NCBI RefSeq assembly: GCF_900114285.1
Contig: NZ_FOSN01000009.1
Coordinates: 113,199 to 177,198 of the forward strand
Direction of reading: 5' to 3'
DNA: 64,000 nt
From: Methylocapsa palsarum
Lineage (GTDB): Bacteria; Pseudomonadota; Alphaproteobacteria; Rhizobiales; Beijerinckiaceae
Shown here: piece after piece, positions 36,700 to 47,558 of the stretch
Layout of the letters: the number at the start of each line of letters is the position of its first letter
How positions within the stretch are numbered: the first letter of the stretch is position 1
Notes under the pieces: model-generated
What the model was told of the DNA's origin: nothing
The model's input: only the letters and a program-made list of their open reading frames with translations
Database searches by the model: none
Made by a program: the position numbers and the translations under genes

Positions 36700-38130
36700 A
36701 TGTCGAACTGGCCCGTTCATGGGGAAATATCCGGCCCGATCGTGATGATCGGCTTCGGCTCGATCGGCCGCGGCGTGCTGCCGCTCATCGAACGCCATTT
36801 CAGGTTCGACAAGTCGCGATTCACCGTCATCGATCCCAATGACAAGGACCGGCGGCTTCTCGACGAGCGGGGGATCGCTTTCATCAAGCAGGCGGTCACG
36901 CGCGAGAATTTCGTCGGATTGCTGAAGCCGCTGCTGACCAAGGGGCCGGGGCAGGCGTTCGTCGTCAATCTGTCGGTCGATGTGTCGTCGAGCGCGATCA
37001 TGCGCCTTTGCCATGAAATCGGCGCGCTCTACATCGACACCGTCGCGGAGCCGTGGCTGGGGTTCTACACCGATACGCGCCTCACCATGACGGAGCGCTC
37101 CAACTACGCCCTGCGGGAAGGCGTCCTCGATCTGCGACGCGCGCTTGGAGCGGGGCCGACCGCGGTGTCGTGCTGCGGCGCCAATCCCGGCATGGTGTCC
37201 TGGTTCGTCAAACAGGCGCTGCTCAATGTCGCGACCGACTGCGGAATCGACGCCGGCTCGCCGGCGACCCGCGAAGACTGGGCCCGGCTCGCGCATAAAA
37301 CCGGCGTCAAGGGCATCCATATCGCCGAACGCGACACCCAGCGCGCGAAATCACCGAAGCCGATGGGCGTGTTCGTCAACACCTGGTCCGTCGAAGGCTT
37401 CATCTCGGAAGGCCTGCAACCCGCCGAACTCGGCTGGGGCACGCATGAAAAGCATATGCCCGTCGAGGGCAAGCGCCATCCTTTCGGTCCCGATTGCGCG
37501 ATCTATCTGATGCGGCCGGGCGCCGGAACGCGGGTGCGCTCCTGGACGCCGACCGCGCAAGCCCAGCACGGCTGGCTGATCACCCACAATGAGGCGATCT
37601 CGATCTCGGACTATTTCACCCTCCGCGAAGGCGATGACGTCGTCTACCGGCCGACCTGCCACTACGCCTATCGGCCAGCCGACGACGCGGTTCTTTCGCT
37701 CGAGGAAATGGCCGGGGCGCAATGGCGTCCGCAGGAACGCAACCACATTCTGGAGGAGGACGAGATCATCGACGGAATCGACGAACTCGGCGTTCTGCTC
37801 TACGGCCATGCGAAGAATGCCTATTGGTATGGATCGCAGCTCTCCATAGAGGAAACCCGGCGGATCGCGCCCTACCAGAACGCCACCGGGCTGCAGGTGA
37901 CCTCCGCCGTGCTCGCCGGCATGGTGTGGGCGCTCGAGAATCCTCAGGCGGGCATCGTCGAAGCCGACGAGGTCGATTTCCGCCGCTGCCTCGAGGTTCA
38001 GTCGCCCTATCTCGGGCCGGTCATCGGGCAATACACCGACTGGACCCCGATCAAGGATCGCGGGGTTCTGTTTCCCGAGGACATCGACACGGAAAGCCCG
38101 TGGCAGTTCAAGAACGTGATCGTGCGATAA
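36700..38130 (+). CDS. hss: Homospermidine synthase
   Basis: A 476-residue enzyme that joins two putrescines (or putrescine and spermidine) to homospermidine using NAD. The Rossmann motif is MIGFGSIGRGVLPL near the N-terminus, with CCGANPGMVSWF and the long HEKHMPVEG region typical of the bacterial enzyme related to saccharopine dehydrogenase. A clear GGAGG lies nine bases before the ATG. With the upstream ornithine decarboxylase it forms a complete ornithine-to-homospermidine route. Confidence 0.96.
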   Translation: MSNWPVHGEISGPIVMIGFGSIGRGVLPLIERHFRFDKSRFTVIDPNDKDRRLLDERGIAFIKQAVTRENFVGLLKPLLTKGPGQAFVVNLSVDVSSSAIMRLCHEIGALYIDTVAEPWLGFYTDTRLTMTERSNYALREGVLDLRRALGAGPTAVSCCGANPGMVSWFVKQALLNVATDCGIDAGSPATREDWARLAHKTGVKGIHIAERDTQRAKSPKPMGVFVNTWSVEGFISEGLQPAELGWGTHEKHMPVEGKRHPFGPDCAIYLMRPGAGTRVRSWTPTAQAQHGWLITHNEAISISDYFTLREGDDVVYRPTCHYAYRPADDAVLSLEEMAGAQWRPQERNHILEEDEIIDGIDELGVLLYGHAKNAYWYGSQLSIEETRRIAPYQNATGLQVTSAVLAGMVWALENPQAGIVEADEVDFRRCLEVQSPYLGPVIGQYTDWTPIKDRGVLFPEDIDTESPWQFKNVIVR

Positions 38131-38232
38131 GCGCCCGGCCGGCCCCGCTTTGCGCGAAGCAATTGCGCGCGCGGAGCCGGCAAACTCGCTGTTACGTTGC
38201 GCGCGTTTGAAGCCCATCGTGGAGCAATCGCC

Positions 38233-38325
38233 AGAGCATATTCCGATCGGATTGAATCGATCTGATCGGTTTTGAAACTGGAGCGATTTATGATCGATCG
38301 CATGAATTCAAGCGATCGATCTGGT
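38233..38325 (-). repeat. Double-hairpin repeat, copy 5 (internally deleted)
   Basis: It starts AGAGCATATTCCGATCGGATT and keeps the CTGGAGCGATTT...CGATCGCATGA segment, but about 25 bases of the middle are missing and the far border is degraded. It lies 100 bp after hss and just before the small secreted-protein gene, and is not at the 3' end of a gene in its own orientation. Confidence 0.8.
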
Positions 38326-38338
38326 CCAAGGGGAGCTC

Positions 38339-38611
38339 ATGAAGTCCGCCTGCATCGCCATCCTTCTCCTCCTTGCGCCATCGGCGGCTTTCGCGGACCG
38401 GCAGGCCGCGGACGCCTGCGCCGCCAGCCTGACTTCAGATTCATCTGCGATTTATCGCGCGACCGTCGCGCGGATCTCGCCTGGCGTCGATGTGCGTGAC
38501 ATTGTCAGGAGCGTGACGCGCGCAATGGTGATGTCGGGGACTCTCGACCGCGCTGGAGCAAAACCCGCGGCGGAGGCCGCCGGGGCCTGCCTTAAATTGT
38601 TAAGACATTAA
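38339..38611 (+). CDS. Small secreted protein with two cysteines
   Basis: A 90-residue protein preceded by AAGGGGAG seven bases before the ATG. It has a clear signal peptide (MKSACIAILLLLAPSAAFA), then a helical domain with one cysteine near each end (ADACAASL and GACLKLL) that could form a disulfide. I do not recognise the family, though small exported proteins of this kind are common in Rhizobiales. Base composition fits its neighbours. Function unknown. Confidence 0.75.
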   Translation: MKSACIAILLLLAPSAAFADRQAADACAASLTSDSSAIYRATVARISPGVDVRDIVRSVTRAMVMSGTLDRAGAKPAAEAAGACLKLLRH

Positions 38612-38717
38612 GCACACATTTCGCCGCGATCTGGTCGTCTCCTCGAGGCCAGGCGGCGCGGGACGATTTGCGCGATCACTCTATTTATAACGCGATATTC
38701 AACGCGATCACTTTTTC

Positions 38718-38747
38718 AAAAGACATCATGTTTAAAAAGACATCATG
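38718..38747. repeat. Tandem duplication of a start-codon region (17-bp period)
   Basis: AAAAGACATCATG occurs at 38718-38730 and 38735-38747. The ATG of the second copy is the start of the hydroxylase gene; the ATG of the first opens an eight-codon frame (MFKKTSWS) ending four bases into that gene. Diverged CGCGATCACT repeats lie just upstream (38671, 38703). Confidence 0.88.
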
Positions 38748-39614
38748 GAGCTAGATCTCAGTTTTACGCAGCTTGAACGGCTTCTCGACTGGGCTCCGAA
38801 CCGCGTCGTGGGCGCCGTCCTCCCGCTCATCCTTGTCGCCATTCTCGCCGAAATTCTGGTCATCCAGACGCGAGGCGGCCACTATCCCTGGAAAGGCAGC
38901 CTCGTTTCGGCGGCGATCGCCATCGGACATGCTCTCGCTCAGGCGCTGGCGAATGGTCTGATCCTCGGACTCTTCGCCGCGACGATTTACCATTTCCGCA
39001 TTTTCACGATCGACGTTTCCTTCAGCGACATCCCGGCGCTGCTGGCTCTTTTTGTGCTGACCGATTTCGCTTTCTATTGGGAGCATCGCTTTTCGCATAC
39101 GGTGCGTTTCATGTGGGCGTCGCACAGCGTGCACCACAGCGTCGAACGCATGGTTCTGACGGCGGCGTTTCGGCTCGCCTGGACGCCGATCCTGTCCGGC
39201 GTGTTCCTGTTCTACCTGCCGCTGGTCTGGATCGGTTTTGCACCCCAATGGGTCTTCGGAATGGCCTCGGCCAGCCTGACCTACCAGATTTTCGTTCATA
39301 CCGAGCTCGCCCCGCGCGTCGGCTGGCTGGAGCTGGTTCTCAACACGCCTTCAGCGCATCGGGTCCACCATGCGAGCAACAAGGAATATCTCGATAAGAA
39401 TTTCGGCGGCGTTCTGCTGATCTGGGATCATCTGTTCGGCACCTATCAGTCCGAGCGCTCGGACATCCAGATCGCCTATGGCTTGACCAAACCGCGCTCC
39501 GCGCCCGCCAACCCCTTTGTCGTCGCGTATGAGGAATTGTGGCGGCTCGGCCTCGATGTTGTTCGCGCGCAAACCTGGCGGGAGCGATGGAGCCGTATGT
39601 GGGGGCCACCTTGA
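38745..39614 (+). CDS. Sterol desaturase / fatty acid hydroxylase family membrane protein
   Basis: A 289-residue integral membrane di-iron enzyme. Histidine motifs are EHRFSH (about 122-127), HSVHH (about 132-136) and HRVHH (about 205-209), in the order and spacing of the FA_hydroxylase family. Four or five hydrophobic helices surround them. Members hydroxylate or desaturate sterols, hopanoids, carotenoids or fatty acids; the substrate is not clear. Its start region is duplicated in the leader, giving a tiny overlapping upstream frame. Confidence 0.9.
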   Translation: MELDLSFTQLERLLDWAPNRVVGAVLPLILVAILAEILVIQTRGGHYPWKGSLVSAAIAIGHALAQALANGLILGLFAATIYHFRIFTIDVSFSDIPALLALFVLTDFAFYWEHRFSHTVRFMWASHSVHHSVERMVLTAAFRLAWTPILSGVFLFYLPLVWIGFAPQWVFGMASASLTYQIFVHTELAPRVGWLELVLNTPSAHRVHHASNKEYLDKNFGGVLLIWDHLFGTYQSERSDIQIAYGLTKPRSAPANPFVVAYEELWRLGLDVVRAQTWRERWSRMWGPP

Positions 39615-39659
39615 GGCCCGTCCGCAAGCGCTGATGGATCAGCGTACTGGTTCGGGCGG

Positions 39660-40096
39660 CTAACCCTTGTAAGCCACCAGCAAGGCCCCGGCGCCGATCA
39701 GCCCGACGCCGAGCCAGTTCGGCGCCGAGAGACGCTCGCCCAGAAACGCGACCGCGAAAATCGCGACGAGGACGGTCGAGAGCTTGTCGATCGGCGCGAC
39801 CCGCGCCGCGTCGCCAAGTTTCAGCGCCCGGAAATAGCAAAGCCACGACGCGCCCGTCGCGAGCCCCGAGAGGATCAAAAAGACATAGGTCCGGGGCGCG
39901 ATCGAGTTCAACGGCTGGAACTGCTCCGTCGCGGCGAGAAGTCCGCCCAGCGCCAGCACGATGACGATCGTGCGGAAGAACATCGCGAAATCGGAATTGA
40001 CCTTCTCGACGCCGACTTTCGCGAAGATCGCGGTCAAAGCGGCGAAACTCGCCGAGGCCAGCGCCCAGAACAGCCAGGACGCCGCCCAGTCCTTCA

Positions 40097-40097
<1 letters not shown>
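39660..40097 (-). CDS. EamA-family small membrane transporter
   Basis: A 145-residue protein of about five helices forming a single EamA/DMT unit, ending GVGLIGAGALLVAYKG. Full-length DMT exporters have two such units, so this half-size form probably dimerises. Its ATG shares one base with the prfA stop (TAATG), so it is coupled to prfA. In many relatives that position is held by prmC (hemK), the release-factor methyltransferase. Confidence 0.88.
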
Positions 40098-41176
<1,079 letters not shown>

Positions 41177-41273
41177 GGCTGGCGGTTCTGAAACAGGTTC
41201 CTGAAAGGCGAACCGCACCAAGTAGCATGTCTGGCGCGACATTGGCCGGTTTTTTGGCCTCGCCCGGTTGCGC

Positions 41274-41389
41274 TGGAGCATATTCCGATCGGATTGAATC
41301 AATCCAATCGAGAAGAATATGCTCAAGCTTTTGACTCTGGAGCGATTTCTGATCGATCGCATGACTTCATGCGATCGGAAAGCGCTCTA
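41274..41389 (-). repeat. 114-bp double-hairpin repeat, copy 6
   Basis: A complete copy between prfA and ptsP. Its GCGCTCTAG border forms the TAG stop of ptsP; the other border reads CTGGAGCATATT. Both hairpins are intact, with CAATCCAATCG and CGATCGCATG arms. Confidence 0.95.
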
Positions 41390-43741
41390 GACAGGGATGT
41401 CGTGCGCTTCCGCGAACTGGCGCAGCCGCTCGCGCAGCGAATGGCCGCCGGTCAGTTCGTCCATGAGGCTCAAAACGAACGCCTCCGCCTTGCCGAGATC
41501 GGTGGCGAGGAGCATCGCCTTGACCGGACCTATGGAGGCCGCGGACATCGAAAGGGCGCGATATCCAAGCGCCATCAGCGCCATGGCCTCGAGCGGCTTG
41601 CCGCCGATTTCGCCGCAGAGCGCCAAGGGTGTGCCCGCGGCGTTCGCCTTGTCGGCGATGAATTTCAACGCGCGCAACACCGGCGGCGACAGAGCGTCAA
41701 ATCGCGACGCGACCCGCTTGTTGTCGCGGTCGGCGGCGTAAAGATACTGGATGAGATCGTTCGACCCGACCGAGAGAAAATCGACGCGCTGGCAGACCTC
41801 GTCGAGCTGCCACAGCATGGAGGGAACCTCGATCATGACGCCAAGCTTTAACTCGGCGGGCGGCTGCCGGTTGTGGCGCAGCATATGGGCGAGCTCGCGG
41901 TCCACGAGCGCTTTGGCGGACTCATATTCCTCCAGCGTCGAGATCATGGGGAACATGATGCGCATGACCCGCCCCGCTCCTGCGCGAAGGAGCGCGCGCA
42001 ATTGCGTGCGCAGCAGTCCAGGGCGGTCGAGGCCGATCCGGATCGCCCGCCAGCCGAGCGCGGGATTTTCCTCCTCGATCTTGGTCATGTAGGGCAGGAT
42101 TTTGTCCGAACCTATGTCGAGGGTGCGGAACGTGATCTCCCGGCCCCCCACAGCTTCGATGGCGCTCCGGTAAAGTCTCTCCTGCTCCTCCAGTTTTGGG
42201 AAACGTGAGGCCAGCATGAACTGAAGCTCGGTCCGGAACAGCCCGACCGAGACCGCGCCGGTCTCGGCGACATGCTGCAGGTCGACGAGAAGCCCGGCGT
42301 TCATGTGAAGGTCAATCGCGACGCCGTCCATCGAGACGGCGGGCACATCGCGCAGCCGGTGGTACTGCTCCTGCCGGCGGGCGCGCAGGCGGGCCTTTTC
42401 GGCGTAGGAGTTCTGGATGTCCGGCGGCGGCCGGACATGGACGTCGCCCGCGACGCCGTCGACGATCACGGCGTCGCCGGGCTCCACGAAATCGATGATG
42501 TTCTCGACCTCGCCGACGGCGGCGATGCCCAGCGCTCGGGCGACGATCGCGACATGGCTGCCAAGACCGCCGTCCTCGAGAACGAGGCCGCGAATCTTCG
42601 AGCGGTCATATTCCAGCAGCGCGGCCGGTCCCATGTTGCGCGCGACGATGATCGCATTCTCGGGCAGATCCTCGTGATGCACGACGAGACTCTGGCCGGT
42701 GAGCTGATGCAGCAGCCTGTTGGCCAGATCGTCGAGATCGTGAAGACGCTCGCGCATGAACGGTTCGGTGCGCCGCTGCAGTTTCGCGCGGGCGTCGTTT
42801 TGCACGCGTTCGACCGCGGCCTCGGCGGTGAGGCCCGTGGTCACGGCTTCGCGCAGGCGGCGCATCCAGCCGCGGTCATGCGCGAACATCCGGAACGTCT
42901 CAAGAACGTCGCGATGCTCGCCCGGGCCCATATTGCGGCTTTCGATCAGCGTATCGATCGAATCGCGCATGGCGCCGATCGCTTTTTCCAGCCGCGCCAT
43001 CTCGACGCTGATGTCTTCGGCGATCAGCTGCTTGATGATGATGCGCGGCTCATGTAGCACGACATGGCCGAGCCCGACGCCCTCGGCGATCGCGGTTCCC
43101 TTGAGGGCGAGGGGCCGGCGCAAGGCGATGTCGATGCCCGGAAGGACCAGCGATTGCAGTTCGCCCGAGGCGATCATTTCGGCGAGCAGCATCGAGGTCG
43201 TCTGCAGCGCCTCGACCTCTTCCTCGGAATAGATTCGCCGCACCTTGTTCTGCACGACGAGCACGCCAAGCGTATTGCCGCCGCGCAGGATCGGCACGCC
43301 AAGGAACGAGGAGAAGATTTCTTCGCCCGTTTCCGGCCGGTACAGGAACGAGGGATGCCGCTGGGCGTCGATCAACGCGAGCGGTTCGGCCGTCTCGGCG
43401 ATGCGTCCGACAAGCCCTTCTCCGGTCCGCAGCATGGTCAAATGCACGGCTTCGCGGTTCAGGCCTTCCGTGGCGTAGAGCTCCAGCCAGCCGTCGGCGC
43501 GCAGAACATAGACCGAACAAACCTCGGCGACCATGTTCGCCGCGATGTGAACGACGATCTTGTCCAGACGAGCCTGTGGGCTGACCGGTTCCGCCATGAC
43601 TTCGCGGAGCCGGCGGAGCAGCAGGCGGGGGCCGCCAAGCGCGCCGTACATAGGCGTTTCCTGTTCAGGCTTGAGAGCCTCGGTGTCGTTCATCGGCAAG
43701 CCAAGATGGTCCATTGGATCGCGCTGCGTGGCCGATGGCAT
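41387..43741 (-). CDS. ptsP: Nitrogen-PTS enzyme I (PtsP, EI-Ntr)
   Basis: A 784-residue phosphoenolpyruvate-protein phosphotransferase. An N-terminal GAF domain (about 45-195) senses nitrogen status; then come the EI N-terminal domain with the phospho-His in EDGGLGSHVAIVARALG and the C-terminal PEP-binding barrel with GLFRTELQFM, MIEVPS, SVGSNDLIQY and the Cys motif LCGEIGG. It starts the NPr/EIIA-Ntr cascade that controls potassium transport and carbon storage. The first ATG follows GAGAAAG; later Met codons are possible. The TAG stop is repeat-derived. Confidence 0.95.
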   Translation of the reverse strand: MPSATQRDPMDHLGLPMNDTEALKPEQETPMYGALGGPRLLLRRLREVMAEPVSPQARLDKIVVHIAANMVAEVCSVYVLRADGWLELYATEGLNREAVHLTMLRTGEGLVGRIAETAEPLALIDAQRHPSFLYRPETGEEIFSSFLGVPILRGGNTLGVLVVQNKVRRIYSEEEVEALQTTSMLLAEMIASGELQSLVLPGIDIALRRPLALKGTAIAEGVGLGHVVLHEPRIIIKQLIAEDISVEMARLEKAIGAMRDSIDTLIESRNMGPGEHRDVLETFRMFAHDRGWMRRLREAVTTGLTAEAAVERVQNDARAKLQRRTEPFMRERLHDLDDLANRLLHQLTGQSLVVHHEDLPENAIIVARNMGPAALLEYDRSKIRGLVLEDGGLGSHVAIVARALGIAAVGEVENIIDFVEPGDAVIVDGVAGDVHVRPPPDIQNSYAEKARLRARRQEQYHRLRDVPAVSMDGVAIDLHMNAGLLVDLQHVAETGAVSVGLFRTELQFMLASRFPKLEEQERLYRSAIEAVGGREITFRTLDIGSDKILPYMTKIEEENPALGWRAIRIGLDRPGLLRTQLRALLRAGAGRVMRIMFPMISTLEEYESAKALVDRELAHMLRHNRQPPAELKLGVMIEVPSMLWQLDEVCQRVDFLSVGSNDLIQYLYAADRDNKRVASRFDALSPPVLRALKFIADKANAAGTPLALCGEIGGKPLEAMALMALGYRALSMSAASIGPVKAMLLATDLGKAEAFVLSLMDELTGGHSLRERLRQFAEAHDIPV

Positions 43742-43909
43742 CTGTTCTTTCTCGCCGTCCGCCCGTTTAACCAGTGCAAACTCTGGACCGCAAGGGCGCG
43801 CAAGCGGTTTCCTCGCGTTTTACCGCGCGAGCGCGCCATGTTCTGGCGCAAGAGCGGAAAACGGGCCGAGAAGCCGTGTCTAAACAGCGAAGGCGACGAT
43901 TTCGCGGCG

Positions 43910-45148
43910 TCAGGCCTTGTCGAGGCCGTAGAGCGAATGGAGGGTCCGGACCGCCAGCTCCGTATAAGCCGCCTCGATCAAAACCGAGAATTTGATCTCC
44001 GAGGTGGTGATCGCCCGGATATTGATCCCTTTTTCCGCCAGCGCCTTGAAGGCCCGCGCGGCGACGCCGGGGTGGCTGCGCATGCCGACGCCGATCGCCG
44101 ATATCTTCACCACGTCGGTCGCGCCATGCAGGCTTTCGAAGCCGATCTGCGATTTCACTTTTTCAAGGATCGCTCTTGTTCGGTCGAAATCCGCCGCCGA
44201 GACCGTGAAGGTCATGTCCGTCGTCCCGGAATCCTCGGACGCGACCTGGATGATCATGTCCACGTTCACGCCAGCCTCGGCGAGAGGCATGAAGATCGCC
44301 GCCGCCACGCCCGGGTGATCTGCGACCTGGCGAAGGGTGATCTGCGCCTCGTCCCTTGAAAAGGCAATTCCGGTGACGATCTGGCTCTCCACGATATCCT
44401 CCTCATCGCAAATCAGGGTGCCTTGCCGCGGGTTGGCGGGATCGTCGAAAGAAGATCGCACGAAAGTCTTGACCTTGTGGATCATGGCGAACTCGACCGA
44501 GCGCACGTGCAGCACCTTGGCCCCCAGGGAGGCCATTTCCAGCATTTCCTCGAACGCGACGCGGTCGAGCCGCCGCGCCTTGGGGACGATTCTCGGATCG
44601 GTGGTGTAGACCCCGTCGACATCCGTATAAATATCGCATCGGTCCGCGCCGACGGCCGCCGCGACGGCGACGGCGCTGGTGTCGGAACCGCCGCGCCCGA
44701 GCGTCGCGATCCGCCCGGTTTCCTTGCAGAGCCCCTGAAATCCGGCGATCACGGCGACCTCGCCGCGCTTCGAAAACCCCTCGAGGATCGCCGCGTCGGC
44801 GACGTGCTCGATCCGGGCGGTCCCGTGCGCGTTGGAGGTCAAAATCGGTATTTGCCAGCCCTGCCAGGATCTTGCGGGAATGCCCATGCCTTGCAGGACG
44901 ATCGCAAGCAGGCCGGCGGTGACCTGTTCGCCCGACGAGATCACGGCGTCGTATTCGCGCCGGTCGCAGTTTTTGGCCGCCTCGTCGCACCATCCCACCA
45001 GTTCATTGGTCTTGCCGGCCATGGCGGAGACGACGACGGCGATATCCGCGCCAGCGGCGCGCTCGCGCTCGACATGACGCGCGACATTGCGGATGCGTTC
45101 GATGTTTGCGACCGAGGTGCCGCCGAACTTCATGACAAGACGCGGCAT
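43910..45148 (-). CDS. lysC: Aspartate kinase
   Basis: A 412-residue aspartokinase phosphorylating aspartate for lysine, methionine and threonine synthesis. The start MPRLVMKFGGTSVANIERI is canonical. ISSGEQVTAGLLA and LGRGGSDTSAVAVAAAVGA mark the kinase core; two C-terminal ACT domains carry the VNVDMIIQ and INIRAITTSEIK feedback-site segments. It lies next to ptsP and divergent from ubiG, a common alphaproteobacterial arrangement. Confidence 0.97.
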   Translation of the reverse strand: MPRLVMKFGGTSVANIERIRNVARHVERERAAGADIAVVVSAMAGKTNELVGWCDEAAKNCDRREYDAVISSGEQVTAGLLAIVLQGMGIPARSWQGWQIPILTSNAHGTARIEHVADAAILEGFSKRGEVAVIAGFQGLCKETGRIATLGRGGSDTSAVAVAAAVGADRCDIYTDVDGVYTTDPRIVPKARRLDRVAFEEMLEMASLGAKVLHVRSVEFAMIHKVKTFVRSSFDDPANPRQGTLICDEEDIVESQIVTGIAFSRDEAQITLRQVADHPGVAAAIFMPLAEAGVNVDMIIQVASEDSGTTDMTFTVSAADFDRTRAILEKVKSQIGFESLHGATDVVKISAIGVGMRSHPGVAARAFKALAEKGINIRAITTSEIKFSVLIEAAYTELAVRTLHSLYGLDKA

Positions 45149-45324
45149 AGGTCGGAAACCAACTCCCTTGTTGACGATTTAACCTCATCAACCCGAGCGT
45201 CGCCATCTTTCAGACGGGCGCCGGGGCCGCAGCGGCTTTCCTTTCCGCTTCTCCCGTTGGATAAGCGTCCGAAGCGGCGCATATACACGCAAACGGCAAA
45301 ATCGCAAGTCAACGGACATCAGCC

Positions 45325-46101
45325 ATGACGCAACAGGAAAAAATTCGTCGCGATTCGACAGTGGATCCCGAGGATGTCGCGCGATTTGACCGCATCGGCG
45401 CGCAATGGTGGGATGAAAAGGGGCCCATGGCGGCGCTGCACAGGTTCAATCCGGTCCGCGTCGATTATCTGACCGGCCTTTTGAGCCGCCATTTCAAACT
45501 GGCTGGAGCTCCGCGCGACCCGGAAGCGGCGCGCCCGCTCGAAGGGCTGAAGATCCTCGACGTCGGCTGCGGCGGCGGGATCTTGTCGGAGCCGCTCGCC
45601 CGGCTGGGCGCTGAAATGACCTCGATCGATCCCGCGAAACGGAATATCGAAGTCGCCCGGGCCCATGCGCAGCGCGCCGGACTGTCAATCGATTACCGCA
45701 ACGTAACGGCCGAGCAGCTCGGCGCCGAGGATCATACCTTCGACGCGGTTCTCGCGATGGAGGTCATCGAGCATGTGCGCGACGTTCAAGGTTTCTTGCG
45801 CCACGCCGCGGCGATGGTGCGTCCGGGCGGCCTTCTCGTCGCGGCAACGCTCAACAGGACGCTGAAAAGCTTCGCTTTCGCCATCGTCGGCGCCGAATAT
45901 GTCCTGCGCTGGGTTCCGGCCGGGACGCACAGCTGGAGCCAGTTCGTGACCCCGCTCGAACTCGCAAGGGCCCTTCGCGGCGCGGGCCTCCACGTTCGCG
46001 ACGAGACAGGCGTCATCTACGATCCCTTCGCGCGCGAGTGGCGGCTTGGACCCGACATGGACGTCAATTACATGATCGCGGCGGACCGGCCGGACGCGTG
46101 A
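45325..46101 (+). CDS. ubiG: Ubiquinone biosynthesis O-methyltransferase
   Basis: A 258-residue SAM-dependent methyltransferase that performs both O-methylations of ubiquinone. It begins with the family's DPEDVARFDRIGAQWWDEKGPM block; SAM motif I is LDVGCGGGILSEPLARLG, and the C-terminal half has AGTHSWSQFVTP and YDPFAREWRL. The stop overlaps the GTG of the next gene (GTGA), so the two are coupled. Confidence 0.97.
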   Translation: MTQQEKIRRDSTVDPEDVARFDRIGAQWWDEKGPMAALHRFNPVRVDYLTGLLSRHFKLAGAPRDPEAARPLEGLKILDVGCGGGILSEPLARLGAEMTSIDPAKRNIEVARAHAQRAGLSIDYRNVTAEQLGAEDHTFDAVLAMEVIEHVRDVQGFLRHAAAMVRPGGLLVAATLNRTLKSFAFAIVGAEYVLRWVPAGTHSWSQFVTPLELARALRGAGLHVRDETGVIYDPFAREWRLGPDMDVNYMIAADRPDA

Positions 46102-47558
46102 CCGCCGCCGGTTCGAGGCTTTTCCGTTCGCAGGCCTTCATCGGCGGTCGATGGGTCGACGCCTCGGACGGACGCGCGTTCGAGGTCCATGATCCAGCCG
46201 ATGGCGCTCTGATCGCAATGGTAGCGGACTGTACGCCGGACGACGCGGAAGGCGCCGTCGCGGCGGCGCATCGGGCGTTCCTCTCGTGGCGCGGCGTCAC
46301 TCCCCTTGAGCGCGGGCGCGTCTTGCGGCGATGGTTCGATCTGATCGCGCTCCATGCCGAGGACCTCGCGGCGCTCCTCGCGCGCGAGCAGGGCAAGCCG
46401 CTCGCCGAGGCGAGGAGCGAGATCGCCTATGGCGCGTCCTTTGTCGAATGGTTCGCTGAAGAGGCGCGCCGGATCGAGGGCGACATCGTCGCATCGCCCT
46501 CCAAGGGCCGCGAAATCCTGGTTCTGAAGGAGCCGGTCGGCGTCGTCGCGGCGATCACCCCGTGGAATTTTCCCAATGCGATGATCGCGCGAAAGGTCGC
46601 CCCGGCGCTCGCGGCGGGCTGCGCTGTTCTCGTCAAGCCCGCCGCGGAGACGCCGCTTTCCGCGCTCGCCCTTGGGGTTCTGGCGCAGGAGGCGGGCCTG
46701 CCGCAAGGCGTTCTGAACATCCTTCCCTCGACGCGGGCGCAGGAGATCGGCTCGGCGTTCACACGCCATCCCCTGGTGCGCAAGATCTCGTTCACCGGAT
46801 CGACCGCCGTCGGCCGCCTGATCATGCGCGACAGCGCCGGGACGATCAAAAAGCTGTCGCTGGAGCTTGGCGGCAATGCTCCGTTCATCGTGTTCGACGA
46901 CGCCGACCTCGACGCCGCCGTCGCAGGCGCGATCGCCTCGAAATACCGCAATTCCGGCCAGACCTGCGTCTGCGCCAACCGGTTTTATGTCCAGAGCGTG
47001 GTCTATGACGATTTCGCCGCGAGGCTCGTCAAGGCCGCCGCCGCGCTCAAGGTCGGGGGCGCGTTCGAGCCCGGCGTCGAGCAGGGGCCGCTGATTTCGC
47101 TCAAGGCGCTGTCGAAGGTCGAGGCGCTCGTCGCGGACGCCAGGGCGAGGGGCGCGAGGGTGTTGCTTGGCGGCGCCCGCCATTCGCGCGGCGGAACATT
47201 CTACGAACCGACGGTTCTGGGCGACGTCCCGTCCGGGGCGCAACTTCTGTCCGAGGAGATCTTCGGTCCCGTCGCGCCGCTCGTCCGGTTCGAGACGGAG
47301 GAGGAGGCGATCGCGCTCGCCAATGCCAGCGAGTTCGGCCTCGCCTCCTATTTTTACGCCCGCGATCTTGGCCGGGTCTTCCGGGTCGCGCGCGCCATCG
47401 AGGCTGGCATGGTCGCCGTCAACGAAGGATTTCTCTCGATGGTCGAGGCGCCCTTCGGCGGAATCAAGCAATCGGGGATCGGACGCGAAGGCTCCCGCTA
47501 CGGGATCGAGGACTATCTCGAGCTGAAATATGTGCGCCTCGGGGGGCTGGAAGGCTGA
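46098..47558 (+). CDS. gabD: NAD(P)-dependent succinate-semialdehyde dehydrogenase family
   Basis: A 486-residue aldehyde dehydrogenase from a GTG overlapping the ubiG stop. Catalytic residues are visible: Asn in ITPWNFPNAM, Glu in LELGGNAPFIVFDDAD and Cys in NSGQTCVCANRFYV. The double cysteine CVC and the overall sequence fit GabD-type enzymes converting succinate semialdehyde to succinate; related aldehydes cannot be excluded. A 59-residue upstream extension would lie inside ubiG and is not used. Confidence 0.88.
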   Translation: MTAAGSRLFRSQAFIGGRWVDASDGRAFEVHDPADGALIAMVADCTPDDAEGAVAAAHRAFLSWRGVTPLERGRVLRRWFDLIALHAEDLAALLAREQGKPLAEARSEIAYGASFVEWFAEEARRIEGDIVASPSKGREILVLKEPVGVVAAITPWNFPNAMIARKVAPALAAGCAVLVKPAAETPLSALALGVLAQEAGLPQGVLNILPSTRAQEIGSAFTRHPLVRKISFTGSTAVGRLIMRDSAGTIKKLSLELGGNAPFIVFDDADLDAAVAGAIASKYRNSGQTCVCANRFYVQSVVYDDFAARLVKAAAALKVGGAFEPGVEQGPLISLKALSKVEALVADARARGARVLLGGARHSRGGTFYEPTVLGDVPSGAQLLSEEIFGPVAPLVRFETEEEAIALANASEFGLASYFYARDLGRVFRVARAIEAGMVAVNEGFLSMVEAPFGGIKQSGIGREGSRYGIEDYLELKYVRLGGLEG

